Source: Gemmatimonadota bacterium
GTDB lineage: Bacteria; Latescibacterota; UBA2968; UBA8231
Direction: 5' to 3'
DNA length: 64,000 nucleotides
Assembly: GCA_018660835.1 (NCBI GenBank)
Contig: JABJJN010000008.1
Location: 234,977-298,976 of the forward strand
The position numbers and the translations under genes are program-made. Numbering within the stretch: the stretch's first letter is position 1; the number at the start of each line of letters is the position of its first letter. This document shows positions 46,226 to 55,084 of the stretch, one piece after another. The notes beneath the pieces were generated by a model, which was not told the origin of the DNA, did not search any database, and worked only from the letters and a program-made list of their open reading frames with translations.

Positions 46226-47565
46226 CCGACCACCTCCTCACCACGCTCGCGACCTGCAGGTCGGTAGCCACTACCACTACCGTGGATGTCGACGACCCGC
46301 TCCGTGTCGATGCCGTGATCTCGGCGTAGGATTTCTTCGAGGCGTTCGAGGATATCTGGCGTCAGCAGATGCTCTACCTCATCCGCCGGGCGATCGACAT
46401 GGTCCGCAGCCAGAATGTCTCGATAGACGAGATAATGTTCCCACAGACGATGGCATTTGACGACGAAGGTTCCCTCTGCGAGACCGGCGGGTGTCGCCTC
46501 AACGCCTTTGTGATCGAGGGTAACCATATCGAGTCGGCGCAGACGCTTGGCCTCTCTCGTGACCCTTCGACGTTCCCAACCGAGTTCGTCCACTAACTCC
46601 TGCGTACTGAAAGGCCGTGCTTTGCCGGCGCGCTCCTCCAACTCTATGAGGGCGCGAAGCAGATGATGTCGCCGCTCGCGCAGGGCATTGGCCCGCTGTC
46701 GCAACCAGCGAGCCAAGACGCCGCGGCGCGGCGCAAACAAAGCCGAAACGACAAACAGGCCTGTAGCGACAAGCACCATGACAGGGCCTGTAGGCACCCG
46801 CGGTGCCTGGGCACTGAGAAAGGTTCCCGTCGCGCCGGACACACCGCCGATGACTGCTGCGAGGACGACCATCACGTGTAGTCGTTCGGTCCAGAATCGC
46901 GCCGCCACAGCGGGTGTAATCAGCATCGCCGCGATGAGTACCACACCGACCGCCTGCAGCCCCACCATCACCGTCAGCACAATGAGCCCCATTAACGCCA
47001 GATCCACCTTCTGCAGTGAATATCCGAGAGATTGCAGGAAATTTGGATCGAAAATCAGCGCCTTGAATTCTTTGTAGAGAATCAACACGACGACGAAGAT
47101 GAACAGACTCATCACCGACATGACACGCACATCGTCCTCTACCATGGACGCCGCCTGGCCGAAAAGAAACTTGTCCAGTCCCGCCTGATTTCCCACGAGA
47201 CTTCGCTGGATATGTGTCAGCAGGACGATGCCGACACCGAAGAACACCGTCAGGACAATACCAATGGCTGCATCAGCTTTTATGCGCGTACGGGATGTGA
47301 TGAATTGAATGAGCACAACACCAATGATGCCAGTACAGGTAGCGCCCGTGATCAGAACGGGGAGTGACTTGCTACCCGTCCACAGAAATGCGAGGGCCAC
47401 ACCGGGCAGCGCCGCATGCGCCAGAGCATCGCCCATAAGCGAGCGACCGCGAAGAACGGCGAAGGAACCGAGTGCGCCGCCGGTGGCACCGATCAGCAGG
47501 GAGCCGAACAGCACCATGCGCACCGTCGCATCTTCCAGGTGCAGGGCTGAGAGAAAGTCGAACAT
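46222..47565 (-). CDS. Mn/Zn-type ABC permease with C-terminal DtxR-like domain
   Basis: A 447-residue paralogue of the next gene: permease residues 1-~285 (GRSLMGDALAHAALPGVALAF, AVGVVLIAAMLITPAVAARF), then a clearer winged helix (FSTQELVDELGWERRRVTREAKRLRRLDMVTLDHKG reduced to its core) and the DtxR dimer/metal segment CHRLWEHYLVYRDILAADHVDRPADEVEH in part. The two permeases probably form a heterodimeric channel. It follows the ATPase gene after 12 bp. Confidence 0.88.
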   Translation of the reverse strand: MFDFLSALHLEDATVRMVLFGSLLIGATGGALGSFAVLRGRSLMGDALAHAALPGVALAFLWTGSKSLPVLITGATCTGIIGVVLIQFITSRTRIKADAAIGIVLTVFFGVGIVLLTHIQRSLVGNQAGLDKFLFGQAASMVEDDVRVMSVMSLFIFVVVLILYKEFKALIFDPNFLQSLGYSLQKVDLALMGLIVLTVMVGLQAVGVVLIAAMLITPAVAARFWTERLHVMVVLAAVIGGVSGATGTFLSAQAPRVPTGPVMVLVATGLFVVSALFAPRRGVLARWLRQRANALRERRHHLLRALIELEERAGKARPFSTQELVDELGWERRRVTREAKRLRRLDMVTLDHKGVEATPAGLAEGTFVVKCHRLWEHYLVYRDILAADHVDRPADEVEHLLTPDILERLEEILRRDHGIDTERVVDIHGSGSGYRPAGRERGEEVVG

Positions 47566-47577
47566 GGAGGCAGCCGC

Positions 47578-48480
47578 CTAGCCCCGTCCTCTCTCGTAGT
47601 CCTGCACGGCCTGTGCCGCCTGTGACAGCACGGTGAGACGTCCGCCGTAGGTCTTATTGAGCGTCGTCTCGTTGAAGACTTCCTCCGTGGGGCCACTGGC
47701 TACGACACGCATATTGAGCATGATGACCCAGTCGAAGTAGCGAGTCACCGTCTGTAGGTCGTGGTGCACGACCAGAATCGTCTTGCCCTGAGCACGCAGT
47801 TCCATGAGGATATCGATGATGGCTGCTTCCGTCGCCGCATCGACACCGGCGAAGGGCTCATCCATCAGATAGACCTGGGCATCCTGCGCCAGCGCGCGGG
47901 CCAGAAAAACACGCTGCTGCTGCCCCCCCGACAGCTGACTGATCTGGCGATCGGCATACTCCGCCATTCCCACTTTGGCCAATGCCTCCGTCGCGATCTG
48001 CTTGTCCTGTCGCGACGGGCGACGGAACCATCCCACGTGGCCGTAGCGTCCCATGGTCACGACCTCGTGGGCACTGATGGGGAAATCCCAGTCGACGGAT
48101 TCACGCTGTGGCACATAGCCGACGATGCGTCGCATCTCTTCGTATGGCTTGCCATAAATACGTGCCCACCCGGAAGCCTTTGGTACCAGATTCATGATCG
48201 CCAGAATCATTGTGCTCTTGCCGGCACCGTTGGGCCCGACGATACCGACGAGCTTGCCCTCGGGAACATCAAGGTCGACGTCCCATAGAACCGGCTTGCG
48301 ATGATAGGCGATGGTCATGTCGTGAATGCGAATCGGAATCTTCTCCGGTTCCACGTCTGGCAGCAACTGGATTGCCGGCGCAGCGGGTGCAGCGGACGAG
48401 TCTTGCTCTGGCGTCGGACTCTGGTCACCCTCTGGCGAGGGACTCAGGTCACCCTCTGGCGTGGAACTCAGGTCACTCAT
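47578..48480 (-). CDS. Mn/Zn-type ABC transporter ATP-binding protein
   Basis: A 300-residue ATPase: Walker A GPNGAGKST, Q-loop YVPQRESVDWDFP (typical of Mn/Zn importers), signature QLSGGQQQR, Walker B VYLMDEPFAGVD and switch His in VVHHDL. An unusual N-terminal ~45 residues carry an acidic Ser/Pro repeat (TPEGDLSP, SPEGDQSP) encoded by a 24-bp tandem repeat. It overlaps the substrate-binding protein gene by ATGA. Confidence 0.92.
   Translation of the reverse strand: MSDLSSTPEGDLSPSPEGDQSPTPEQDSSAAPAAPAIQLLPDVEPEKIPIRIHDMTIAYHRKPVLWDVDLDVPEGKLVGIVGPNGAGKSTMILAIMNLVPKASGWARIYGKPYEEMRRIVGYVPQRESVDWDFPISAHEVVTMGRYGHVGWFRRPSRQDKQIATEALAKVGMAEYADRQISQLSGGQQQRVFLARALAQDAQVYLMDEPFAGVDAATEAAIIDILMELRAQGKTILVVHHDLQTVTRYFDWVIMLNMRVVASGPTEEVFNETTLNKTYGGRLTVLSQAAQAVQDYERGRG
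48417..48480 (-). repeat. 24-bp tandem repeat inside the ABC ATPase N-terminus
   Basis: Two nearly identical 24-bp units (48417-48440, 48441-48464) and a partial third at 48465-48478 encode an eight-residue S-P-x-P-E-G-D-x repeat. Copy-number change would keep the frame. Confidence 0.8.
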
Positions 48481-49424
48481 CGGAGGGCCCCAACGAGCGT
48501 CGTCACATTGGTTCGCACCATACCGACATATGTGTCCGCACCACTACCGGCTGCGCCCATGGCATCAGAATACAGAGTGCCACCGATGACGACCTCGTGT
48601 CCTCGTGCCAGACAACCCTCGCGCACAGCATTGATCGACCGTTCAGGGACACTGCTCTCGACGAAAATCGCCGGGATCTGTCGTTCTGAAATCATCGACA
48701 CGAGACGACGCACATCATTGACGCCGTACTCAGCCACAGTTGAGATCCCCTGAAGCCCCAGGACCTCCAGACCGTATGCCTTGCCGAAGTAGCCAAACGC
48801 GTCATGAGCGGTAATCAGGACACGCCGTGGTTGTGGGATCGTATGTACCTGCGCCTGAACCCACGCATCCAATTCGTCGAGTTGCTCCGCATAACGGTCG
48901 GCGCGGGCGTGGAAGGAATCAGCATTTGCCGGCTCCGCAGCGCTCAATGTCGAATCCACCGCTGCGATCGTCAGCCGCCAGAGACCAACATCAAACCAGA
49001 TATGCGGATCGAAATGCCCCTTGAACTCGGGTGGTCGCCGCAGCAGGTCTTCGGAGATGGTGTGCGAGACGGCGACGACCGTCTTGTTACGGGACATCTT
49101 GTTGAAGATGTCCTCCATTTTGCCTTCCAGGAAGAGACCATTGTAGAAAATGAGATCGGCATTCGTCAGATGCCGAAGATCGCCCTGTGTGGCTTTGTAG
49201 TAGTGAGGATCGACACCCGGCCCCATGAGGCCGACAACGTCTACTCGGTCGCCACCCACCTCAGACACGAGATCGGCAATCATCCCTGTCGTGGCCACTA
49301 CCTGGAGACGGTCAGACGAATGGGAAGCCTCCTGAGGGGCGCAACCGAGAGCCAAGGCCAGAACCAGCGTCGTGAATACGATCAATCTGTGCAAGAAAAT
49401 TGCTCCAGGAGATCCCGTACGCAC
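48477..49424 (-). CDS. Mn/Zn-binding lipoprotein of the ABC importer (TroA/MntA-like)
   Basis: A 315-residue cluster A-I solute-binding protein. The leader ends in lipobox LALGC. Metal ligands are in order: VDPHYYKAT (His), FDPHIWFD (His), FVESSVPE (Glu) and LYSDAMG (Asp); this His-His-Glu-Asp set and the lack of a His-rich loop favour Mn (or Fe) over Zn. GTG at 49424 begins the frame, but TTG at 49391, nine bases after GGAG, gives a more normal signal peptide. First gene of the four-gene operon, divergent from a DtxR-family regulator. Confidence 0.9.
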   Translation of the reverse strand: MRTGSPGAIFLHRLIVFTTLVLALALGCAPQEASHSSDRLQVVATTGMIADLVSEVGGDRVDVVGLMGPGVDPHYYKATQGDLRHLTNADLIFYNGLFLEGKMEDIFNKMSRNKTVVAVSHTISEDLLRRPPEFKGHFDPHIWFDVGLWRLTIAAVDSTLSAAEPANADSFHARADRYAEQLDELDAWVQAQVHTIPQPRRVLITAHDAFGYFGKAYGLEVLGLQGISTVAEYGVNDVRRLVSMISERQIPAIFVESSVPERSINAVREGCLARGHEVVIGGTLYSDAMGAAGSGADTYVGMVRTNVTTLVGALR

Positions 49425-49478
49425 AAACCGGACGGGACTGAGGTCTTTTCGAGGTGAATCCTATCTGAGGGTCACGAA

Positions 49479-49494
49479 TTTAGTCAAGGCTAAA
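49479..49494. promoter_or_regulatory. palindrome in the DtxR/metal-importer intergenic region, candidate operator
   Basis: TTTAGTCAAGGCTAAA is a 16-bp inverted repeat with seven-base arms and one mismatch. It lies midway between the divergent starts of the importer operon and the DtxR-family regulator and resembles the A/T-flanked TTAG-type boxes of DtxR/MntR proteins. Functional assignment is inference. Confidence 0.45.
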
Positions 49495-49605
49495 CCCTAT
49501 GTCAAACACTTGCAAAAACATGGAAGATTGGCGTACGTATAGAAAGTCAATTCACCAGGTCGGTTGCACCCAAAGATTCAACCAGCACTCAGTTGGAGGC
49601 CCTCT

Positions 49606-50292
49606 GTGCTCAGTGAAGCTGTTCAGGACTACCTGAAATCAATCTATAAACTCGCCAATGCCCCGCAGGCAGGGGAAATGGTGACGACTTCGTTGATCGC
49701 CGAACGGATGCAGGTGTCAGCAGCTTCGGCAACAAACATGATCAAGAAACTTGCAGAGATGCGCCTCCTTGATCACAAGCCGTATCAGGGCGTCGAATTG
49801 ACCTCCACGGGGGTAAAAATGGCGTTGGAAATCGTCCGCCATCATCGCCTGATTGAATTGTATCTGCGGCAGTCATTGGGATACGACTGGGATCAGGTCG
49901 ACGCAGAAGCTGATCGCCTCGAGCACGCGATCTCAGAGGATTTTGAGGATCGCATTGATCGCGCCCTCGGCTTCCCTACTGTGGGCGCCCACGGCGAGCC
50001 GATACCATCCAAGGATGGGGACATCGCCGTCCATGACTATCAGCGACTTGCCGACACGCCTGAGGGCAAGCGTTGCTGGATCCGACAAGTGAGTGATCGT
50101 GATCCGGCGCTACTTCGCTATCTGAAGGAGCATGGCTTGGTACTGGGTGCCGAGCTTGAGATACGCGAAAAATCGCCTTTTCGGGGTCCCCTGCGCATCG
50201 CCATCGGTGCTGACGGCGAACACCATCTGGGCCTGGATGCGGCTGAGCAGATCTACGTCGAACTGGATCCTACAGCCAGTCATTCACCCTGA
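49606..50292 (+). CDS. DtxR/MntR-family metal-dependent transcriptional regulator
   Basis: About 228 residues: winged helix (~1-60; SEAVQDYLKSIYKL, VTTSLIAERMQVSAASATNMIKKL), metal-binding/dimerisation domain (~65-140; HHRLIELYLRQSLGYDWDQVDAEADRLEH) and an FeoA-like SH3 domain (~150-225). GTG at 49606 follows GGAGG at seven bases and gives the family N-terminus; the upstream TTG at 49564 is unlikely. It should repress the divergent Mn/Fe importer when metal is abundant. It ends nine bases inside the convergent LON-domain gene. Confidence 0.92.
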   Translation: MLSEAVQDYLKSIYKLANAPQAGEMVTTSLIAERMQVSAASATNMIKKLAEMRLLDHKPYQGVELTSTGVKMALEIVRHHRLIELYLRQSLGYDWDQVDAEADRLEHAISEDFEDRIDRALGFPTVGAHGEPIPSKDGDIAVHDYQRLADTPEGKRCWIRQVSDRDPALLRYLKEHGLVLGAELEIREKSPFRGPLRIAIGADGEHHLGLDAAEQIYVELDPTASHSP

Positions 50293-50964
50293 CGGCGTGT
50301 GACCATTCGTCTTGACGCGACGCTGTCGGTCTTGTCGCTGCTGAACCGTGGGCAGCAATTGATCCAGAAATTCAGCCAGATATTGCAGCCGGTCGTTCTC
50401 GCCGAGCAATTCGAGCAGTTGCTGTCGCCGGGAGGGTTCCAAGCCGATTCTTTGTGCGATCGCAAAGGCGTCAGCATCATCCTGGTGTGACAGAGACTCC
50501 AGTTCGTCCGCTTGAGAACCAAAGCCGGCGCCTCCCATATCCTGGCCAACTAACTGCGTCAATTGGCGCAGACGGTCTTCGACGAGCATTTGCAGGGCAG
50601 GGTCAACGGGACCATCCTCGTCGTCATTCAGGGGTTCAACCTGGGCAACGAGATACGACCGTTCGTGGTCTCGGACATCAATGATACGGTAGCGCCACAG
50701 AGCCCGGCAGATGATATCGAAGGTGCCATTGCTATATTGTCGCGTCACCTTCATGACCTGTACGGCACATCCCACGGGTGCGATATCGCCCTCGTGTTCA
50801 TAGTTGAGACCAAAGAGGGAATAGTCGTCAGATCCTTGCTGGGCGCAATCGGCAATCATCTTCTTGTAGCGATCCTCGAAGATGTGCAGTGGCAGTGTCT
50901 GCTCTGGAAACACGACCACACCCAGTGGGAACAGTGGGAGAGTCTGGGGAGCGGCAGGTGGCAT
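50284..50964 (-). CDS. LON N-terminal (substrate-binding) domain protein
   Basis: About 226 residues. LPLFPLGVVVFPEQTLPLHIFEDRYKKM is the diagnostic LON-domain start, with VGCAVQVMKVTRQYSNGTFDIICRALWRYRI later. No AAA+ or protease domain follows, so it belongs to the stand-alone LON-SBD group, whose role is unclear (perhaps a proteolysis adaptor). The start at 50964 has an AGGG site; its start codon shares bases with a possible start of the divergent HNH gene. Confidence 0.85.
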   Translation of the reverse strand: MPPAAPQTLPLFPLGVVVFPEQTLPLHIFEDRYKKMIADCAQQGSDDYSLFGLNYEHEGDIAPVGCAVQVMKVTRQYSNGTFDIICRALWRYRIIDVRDHERSYLVAQVEPLNDDEDGPVDPALQMLVEDRLRQLTQLVGQDMGGAGFGSQADELESLSHQDDADAFAIAQRIGLEPSRRQQLLELLGENDRLQYLAEFLDQLLPTVQQRQDRQRRVKTNGHTPSG

Positions 50965-51022
50965 GAACGACCCTACGATCAGCGGGGGGCAAAATTGCGC
51001 CATAGGGCGCCGGGAAATCACG

Positions 51023-51349
51023 TTGGAAGATTACTACATACCAGCCTCAGATGAACATATTGGCCGCGAGCGTAGCCGGGCACGGGACCTGCGCAATTCG
51101 CAGTGGTGGAAGAGACAGCTTGCTGAAGGTCTTTGCCACTACTGCCGTGGTGAGTTTCGCCCGTCGGAACTGACGATGGATCACGTCGTTCCTGTCGTAC
51201 GCGGCGGCTTCTCTAAGCGCGGCAACGTAGTACCCTGCTGCAAAGACTGCAACAATCAGAAGCAGAGCATGCTACCCGTGGAGTGGAATCGCTATCTCGA
51301 GGGACTCGTCGAGACAGATGGGAGCCACACCACCGACACATCGTCCTGA
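51023..51349 (+). CDS. HNH endonuclease-domain protein
   Basis: About 108 residues. The HNH zinc finger is complete: CHYC, LTMDHVVPVVRGG with the catalytic His, Asn in GNVVPCC, and CKDCNNQK. The preceding helix ARDLRNSQWWKRQLAEG is common to a family of small HNH proteins that usually start near EDYYIP, so TTG at 51023, preceded by GGGAAA, is chosen. ATG at 50963 would add 20 residues. Such stand-alone HNH proteins may be nicking or restriction nucleases; no partner is adjacent. Confidence 0.8.
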   Translation: MEDYYIPASDEHIGRERSRARDLRNSQWWKRQLAEGLCHYCRGEFRPSELTMDHVVPVVRGGFSKRGNVVPCCKDCNNQKQSMLPVEWNRYLEGLVETDGSHTTDTSS

Positions 51350-51357
51350 GTTTTAAG

Positions 51358-51558
51358 CTACTGACCTTCCGCAGCCGCAGCGCGCACTTCAGAGCGGACG
51401 GCGCTGCGCACGGCCGTCTCCAACTCAGCCTCCGCGTAGGCACGCACTCGATCAGGTGCTTCGAACAGAAAATGCGCCAGCACTGCAATGACACCGCAGG
51501 CAACGGTGAGCCCCGCATAAAGTTTCAGATTGCTGCGACTTCTCCGATGGCGAGCCAT
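51358..51558 (-). CDS. small single-helix membrane protein
   Basis: A 66-residue protein: a basic N-terminus (ARHRRSRSN), one TM helix (~14-32) and an acidic/Ala-rich helical tail (RVRAYAEAELETAVRSAV). An AGGAGGTGG ribosome binding site, one of the strongest in the window, precedes the ATG, which argues that it is real. Last gene of the BMC strand run. Function unknown. Confidence 0.6.
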   Translation of the reverse strand: MARHRRSRSNLKLYAGLTVACGVIAVLAHFLFEAPDRVRAYAEAELETAVRSAVRSEVRAAAAEGQ

Positions 51559-51612
51559 CGATCCACCTCCTGTACTTTGCAGACTGGGTGACCTGAGTTT
51601 GGGGTCTGGGCC

Positions 51613-52554
51613 TTAGTGGTATGACAGGATCGGTTCGATCGCTGCCTGAACCTCGGCTGAGATCGCTTGTGGGACACGGGGATTGAAGGGGCCACCGACG
51701 CCACCCTCCACATCATCCCATCCGCCCAGATGAAGTGCCTCGACAACAGCAGAATAGTTGTACTGACGACCATTGCGGAAACGAATCTCCTCAAGGGGTG
51801 CAACAAGATCCTCAATCTTCTGAGACGCCTCGTAGTCGCCGCGGCGCTGGGCATTGTTGATCGCGTCTGACGCTTTGGCAAAACCGATATTGATGCCCGA
51901 CGTGTGCCCCTTGGCGCCGGCAACGGCGGGCGCTGTGCTGCGATCACCGACACCCCAGATAACCACGCCTGCCTCTGCAGGCACTTGCTCAACAATGGGT
52001 TTCACATCGTCAGGCACGGTCCCCACTTTGATGCCTACAAATTGGGCCGACTCGTTGAGCAACCGCACCGCCGTCTGCGTCTCACGATCCTGACGCAGAT
52101 AGTAGAGAAAACGGGCACCTGAGGAGGCCAATCGTTCGCCCAAGGCCATATAGCCATGATAAATGCCTTCGGGATCAGCGACCCCCGTCAGGGGCATGAG
52201 CAGAAACGCATCGGGTGGGTGAGTGAGCCGGGACTGGCTTTCGATCAGACGTTCTGCCTCGGCGAGTGGATTCGGAGCGATGCCTGCGATAAAAATGCCG
52301 CGGCCGGCGATTCGCTGGGTCGTGAATTCCATGAGCCGCAGCTGTTCGTCTGCGGCGAGATGGTGAATGAGGCTCGTACCTGCAACACACAAGACCCGCT
52401 GCCGCCCCCCATCCAGATCGTTGTTGGCCAGCAGATAGTCGATGTTTCTTCCATGACCATCATAGTCAATGGCACCTGCATCGTTGAACGGAATCGGCGG
52501 AATGGAAATGACCGTATCGAGGGCTTCAAACAGCTCTTCATTGCTCAACGGCAT
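51613..52554 (-). CDS. dihydrodipicolinate synthase-family aldolase/lyase (second copy)
   Basis: A 313-residue TIM barrel of the DHDPS/NAL superfamily: ISIPPIPFNDAGAIDYDGHGRNI at the start, AGTSLIHHL in place of the usual GTTGE, a Tyr in RFLYYLRQD and the Schiff-base Lys in FVGIKVGTVP. It lacks the N-terminal BMC module seen in the other aldolase of this locus and is separated from the FAD gene by 117 bp, so it may act outside the compartment on a related 2-oxo acid. Confidence 0.8.
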   Translation of the reverse strand: MPLSNEELFEALDTVISIPPIPFNDAGAIDYDGHGRNIDYLLANNDLDGGRQRVLCVAGTSLIHHLAADEQLRLMEFTTQRIAGRGIFIAGIAPNPLAEAERLIESQSRLTHPPDAFLLMPLTGVADPEGIYHGYMALGERLASSGARFLYYLRQDRETQTAVRLLNESAQFVGIKVGTVPDDVKPIVEQVPAEAGVVIWGVGDRSTAPAVAGAKGHTSGINIGFAKASDAINNAQRRGDYEASQKIEDLVAPLEEIRFRNGRQYNYSAVVEALHLGGWDDVEGGVGGPFNPRVPQAISAEVQAAIEPILSYH

Positions 52555-52671
52555 GACAGATCGTTACTCCGATGGGGGTAGGTTTGTGGCACAACCAATG
52601 CTCCAGCATACGGGTGATCGACGCTGGCTGTCAAACCGTTCAAACCTTCTTCGATCTATGGGTTTCAGCCC

Positions 52672-53862
52672 TCAGCGCTCGATGGCAAAAGGAGTCATGT
52701 CGACCCCTGGATCCCCTTCCGTGATCCAGGCTGTCAGCGCTTGCCCCGTCGCCGGTGCCATGAGGACACCATTCTTGTAGTGACCACTGGCGACATAGTA
52801 TCCGGGCGGCTGCAGGGGCGCGATCAGGGCGCGGCCCCGACGGGGCTTTGGCCGCAGACCAGCATTGTGCTGCACGACATTGCAGGAATGGCCAAGGACC
52901 CTCTCAGCGACCTCCAGCAGTTCCTGCCGGCCCTGCTCGGTGGGTTGAACTGGATCAGACAGATCATAGGCGGTGGCTGGGTCATTGGTGGCACCGACGA
53001 AAAGGTCCCCTGTGCTGGTTGGCAGAAGATGGTAGCCTTCCCAGTGGACGATGCCCTGTAGATGAACCGATGCCTGCAACTGCAGACTCTGTCCGGCCGC
53101 GGACCTCACGGCGCGGGGCGCGAGTCCGAGATTGACTCCCAGGGCTGAAGTTGCCGCCCCGGCGGCGAGGACAACCGTATCGGCCGTGAGTTTCTCCCCC
53201 GTTTCAAGCACTATGGCAGGTGGATCTGTCCCATCGAGATGAGCCACGTGTCCAGGATGGTGTCGGGCGCCGTGGCGCAAAGCGCCCAACCAGAGAGCCT
53301 TTGCCAGTTGCTGCGGATCCACTCGATGGTCTTGAGGCCACAGGCAGGCGGCGATCATTCCGAGTGCCAGCGCCGGCTCCCGTTCGGCGGCAGCGATCGG
53401 TGACAGCCATTGGCAGCGGGCACCGCGCTCCTGCAGACGGGAAACATGCGCTCGAAGCCGTAGGGCCTCTTGTTCGTTGTAGGCGACCTCAAGTCCGCCG
53501 CAGGCGGTCCAACCAATATCTACACCCGTCTCCTCAGCCAATTGACGAGCAAGAGGGTCATATAGTTCGTGGCTGAGTCGGTAGAAGGCGGACAGACTGT
53601 CCAGCCCTGCTGTGGGACGCGTGAGGACGCCAAGGCTGGCGCGGGTCGGAGCGGACTGGATGCGGGCGGGATCTTCCTCGCACACAAGCACAACGTGTAT
53701 GCCAGCTCGCGACAGATAGTACGCGACACTGCGACCGATCAGGCCACCACCAACGATGAGACAGGAGTGGACGATGGCCAGCTCTAGGGCCGTTGGGCCA
53801 AGTAGGAGGTTCGCGTCAGCTGCGGTGGACCAGAGGTGGCAGATGCGTGACCGGACAACCAC
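52672..53862 (-). CDS. FAD-dependent amine oxidoreductase (DAO/ThiO-like)
   Basis: A 396-residue protein with the Rossmann FAD motif LIVGGGLIGRSVAYYLSRAG, a central VVLAAGAATSALG strand and the C-terminal ASGHYKNGVLMAPATGQ typical of glycine oxidase ThiO and D-amino-acid oxidases. It would oxidise a small amine or amino acid to an imine/oxo acid. The listed GTG overlaps the aldolase gene by 47 bp; a start closer to the Rossmann strand (non-ATG, near 53781) is likely. Its place after the aldolase suggests it makes or consumes a 2-oxo acid, which is inference. Confidence 0.78.
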   Translation of the reverse strand: MVVRSRICHLWSTAADANLLLGPTALELAIVHSCLIVGGGLIGRSVAYYLSRAGIHVVLVCEEDPARIQSAPTRASLGVLTRPTAGLDSLSAFYRLSHELYDPLARQLAEETGVDIGWTACGGLEVAYNEQEALRLRAHVSRLQERGARCQWLSPIAAAEREPALALGMIAACLWPQDHRVDPQQLAKALWLGALRHGARHHPGHVAHLDGTDPPAIVLETGEKLTADTVVLAAGAATSALGVNLGLAPRAVRSAAGQSLQLQASVHLQGIVHWEGYHLLPTSTGDLFVGATNDPATAYDLSDPVQPTEQGRQELLEVAERVLGHSCNVVQHNAGLRPKPRRGRALIAPLQPPGYYVASGHYKNGVLMAPATGQALTAWITEGDPGVDMTPFAIER

Positions 53863-55039
53863 GAGCCCCTGTGACTGAAAATCCCATGTCGCTCAGGACA
53901 CAACTGATCTCCATCTCCAGCTGCTGCAGATAGTCACGCTCATCTGAACTCATGACAGTGCGCGCGGGACCGACATCAAAGCCACGGACACGGACACCTG
54001 TCTTGAACCCCTCTGGGAAGTTCACGCCGAGCAACATGAGATTGATCAGCGGCAGAATCCGATACTGCAATTCACGCGCTCGATCCAGATCATTGGCCAG
54101 CGTCCGCTCGTAGAGTTCGACGATGATCTCCGGAATGATACCCGACGTTGCGATGGTTCCACCATTGGCGCCCATGATGATAGACGGCAGCAGAATCTCC
54201 TCACAGCCATTGAGCACGACGTAGTCAGGTCGATGCTTGCGCAGACGCTGCATCGTGTTGATGATGCGCGGCAGGTCACGACTCGAGTCTTTTGTCCCAA
54301 AAATGCGATCAAAAGCGAGCAGATCCTCCATTACATCCAGGGGCAGTTCCTGAGTAAACTGCGGGATGTTATAGAGCAGGATATCCAGAGGGGAGTTTCG
54401 CGCAATCTCAGCGAAGTACTCGTAGAGACTGGTATCTGAGATCTTGTAGTAGTAGGGTGGTACAAGAGAGATCGCATCCGCGCCGATGTCAGCGTAATAG
54501 TCGGCCATCTGCAACACATCGCGCACATTGGCTTCGCTGGCACCGGCGAGAATCGGCACGCGCCCACCGTTGACATCCGCAATGAGCCGCACCACATCGC
54601 GCCGTTCCTCGCCGGAGAGTCGGACGAATTCTCCCGTGCTGCCGTTGGGGTAGAGGCCGTGAATTCCGGCGTCGATGAGCCAGCCGATGTAACGCTCCAT
54701 CTCTTTGTAATTGATATTTCCCGCCTCATCGTAGATGACGATGTTCGGCGTGAAAATACCACTGAAGCGTCGACTGCGTTCGGTCCCTCCCGGCGCCTCA
54801 GGCACCCCTGCCGGTTGCGAACCAGAAGCCTGAGTTGTTGGCTGATGGGCGGTCTGGGCATGGGTGTGCGAGGCAGAAGTCGCAGACCTCTTGACCACCT
54901 GGATCTGCCGGGCGCGTAACAGGTCGAGAGCAGAAGGAGTCAATTTCGCCCTGGGACAGACCTCAACCTGGCGTTCGTCACCGGTCAATCGACTCTCCAG
55001 TGTCTGCGCCGTGATCAGGCTGTCATCAATTCTTACCAT
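53816..55039 (-). CDS. DHDPS-type aldolase with BMC-associated N-terminal module, likely signature enzyme
   Basis: A 407-residue protein. Residues ~6-50 form a module ending KLTPSALDLLRARQIQVV, similar to EutT/EutQ N-termini and to the Cys-rich protein four genes upstream. A low-complexity Ser/Thr/Gln linker (~52-90) leads to a complete DHDPS/NAL barrel: GLYPNGSTGEF, Tyr in LLYNIPQFT, Schiff-base Lys in FGTKDSSRD and GANGGTIATSG. Such enzymes split 2-oxo-3-deoxy acids into pyruvate and an aldehyde, which would feed the aldehyde dehydrogenase encoded nearby. ATG follows AGGAG by ten bases. Cargo status is inferred from the added module and the operon. Confidence 0.85.
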   Translation of the reverse strand: MVRIDDSLITAQTLESRLTGDERQVEVCPRAKLTPSALDLLRARQIQVVKRSATSASHTHAQTAHQPTTQASGSQPAGVPEAPGGTERSRRFSGIFTPNIVIYDEAGNINYKEMERYIGWLIDAGIHGLYPNGSTGEFVRLSGEERRDVVRLIADVNGGRVPILAGASEANVRDVLQMADYYADIGADAISLVPPYYYKISDTSLYEYFAEIARNSPLDILLYNIPQFTQELPLDVMEDLLAFDRIFGTKDSSRDLPRIINTMQRLRKHRPDYVVLNGCEEILLPSIIMGANGGTIATSGIIPEIIVELYERTLANDLDRARELQYRILPLINLMLLGVNFPEGFKTGVRVRGFDVGPARTVMSSDERDYLQQLEMEISCVLSDMGFSVTGARGCPVTHLPPLVHRS

Positions 55040-55084
55040 CAAGCTTCAGCTCCTGATGCGTCGCGAAGTCCCCCAGGCACTGGC

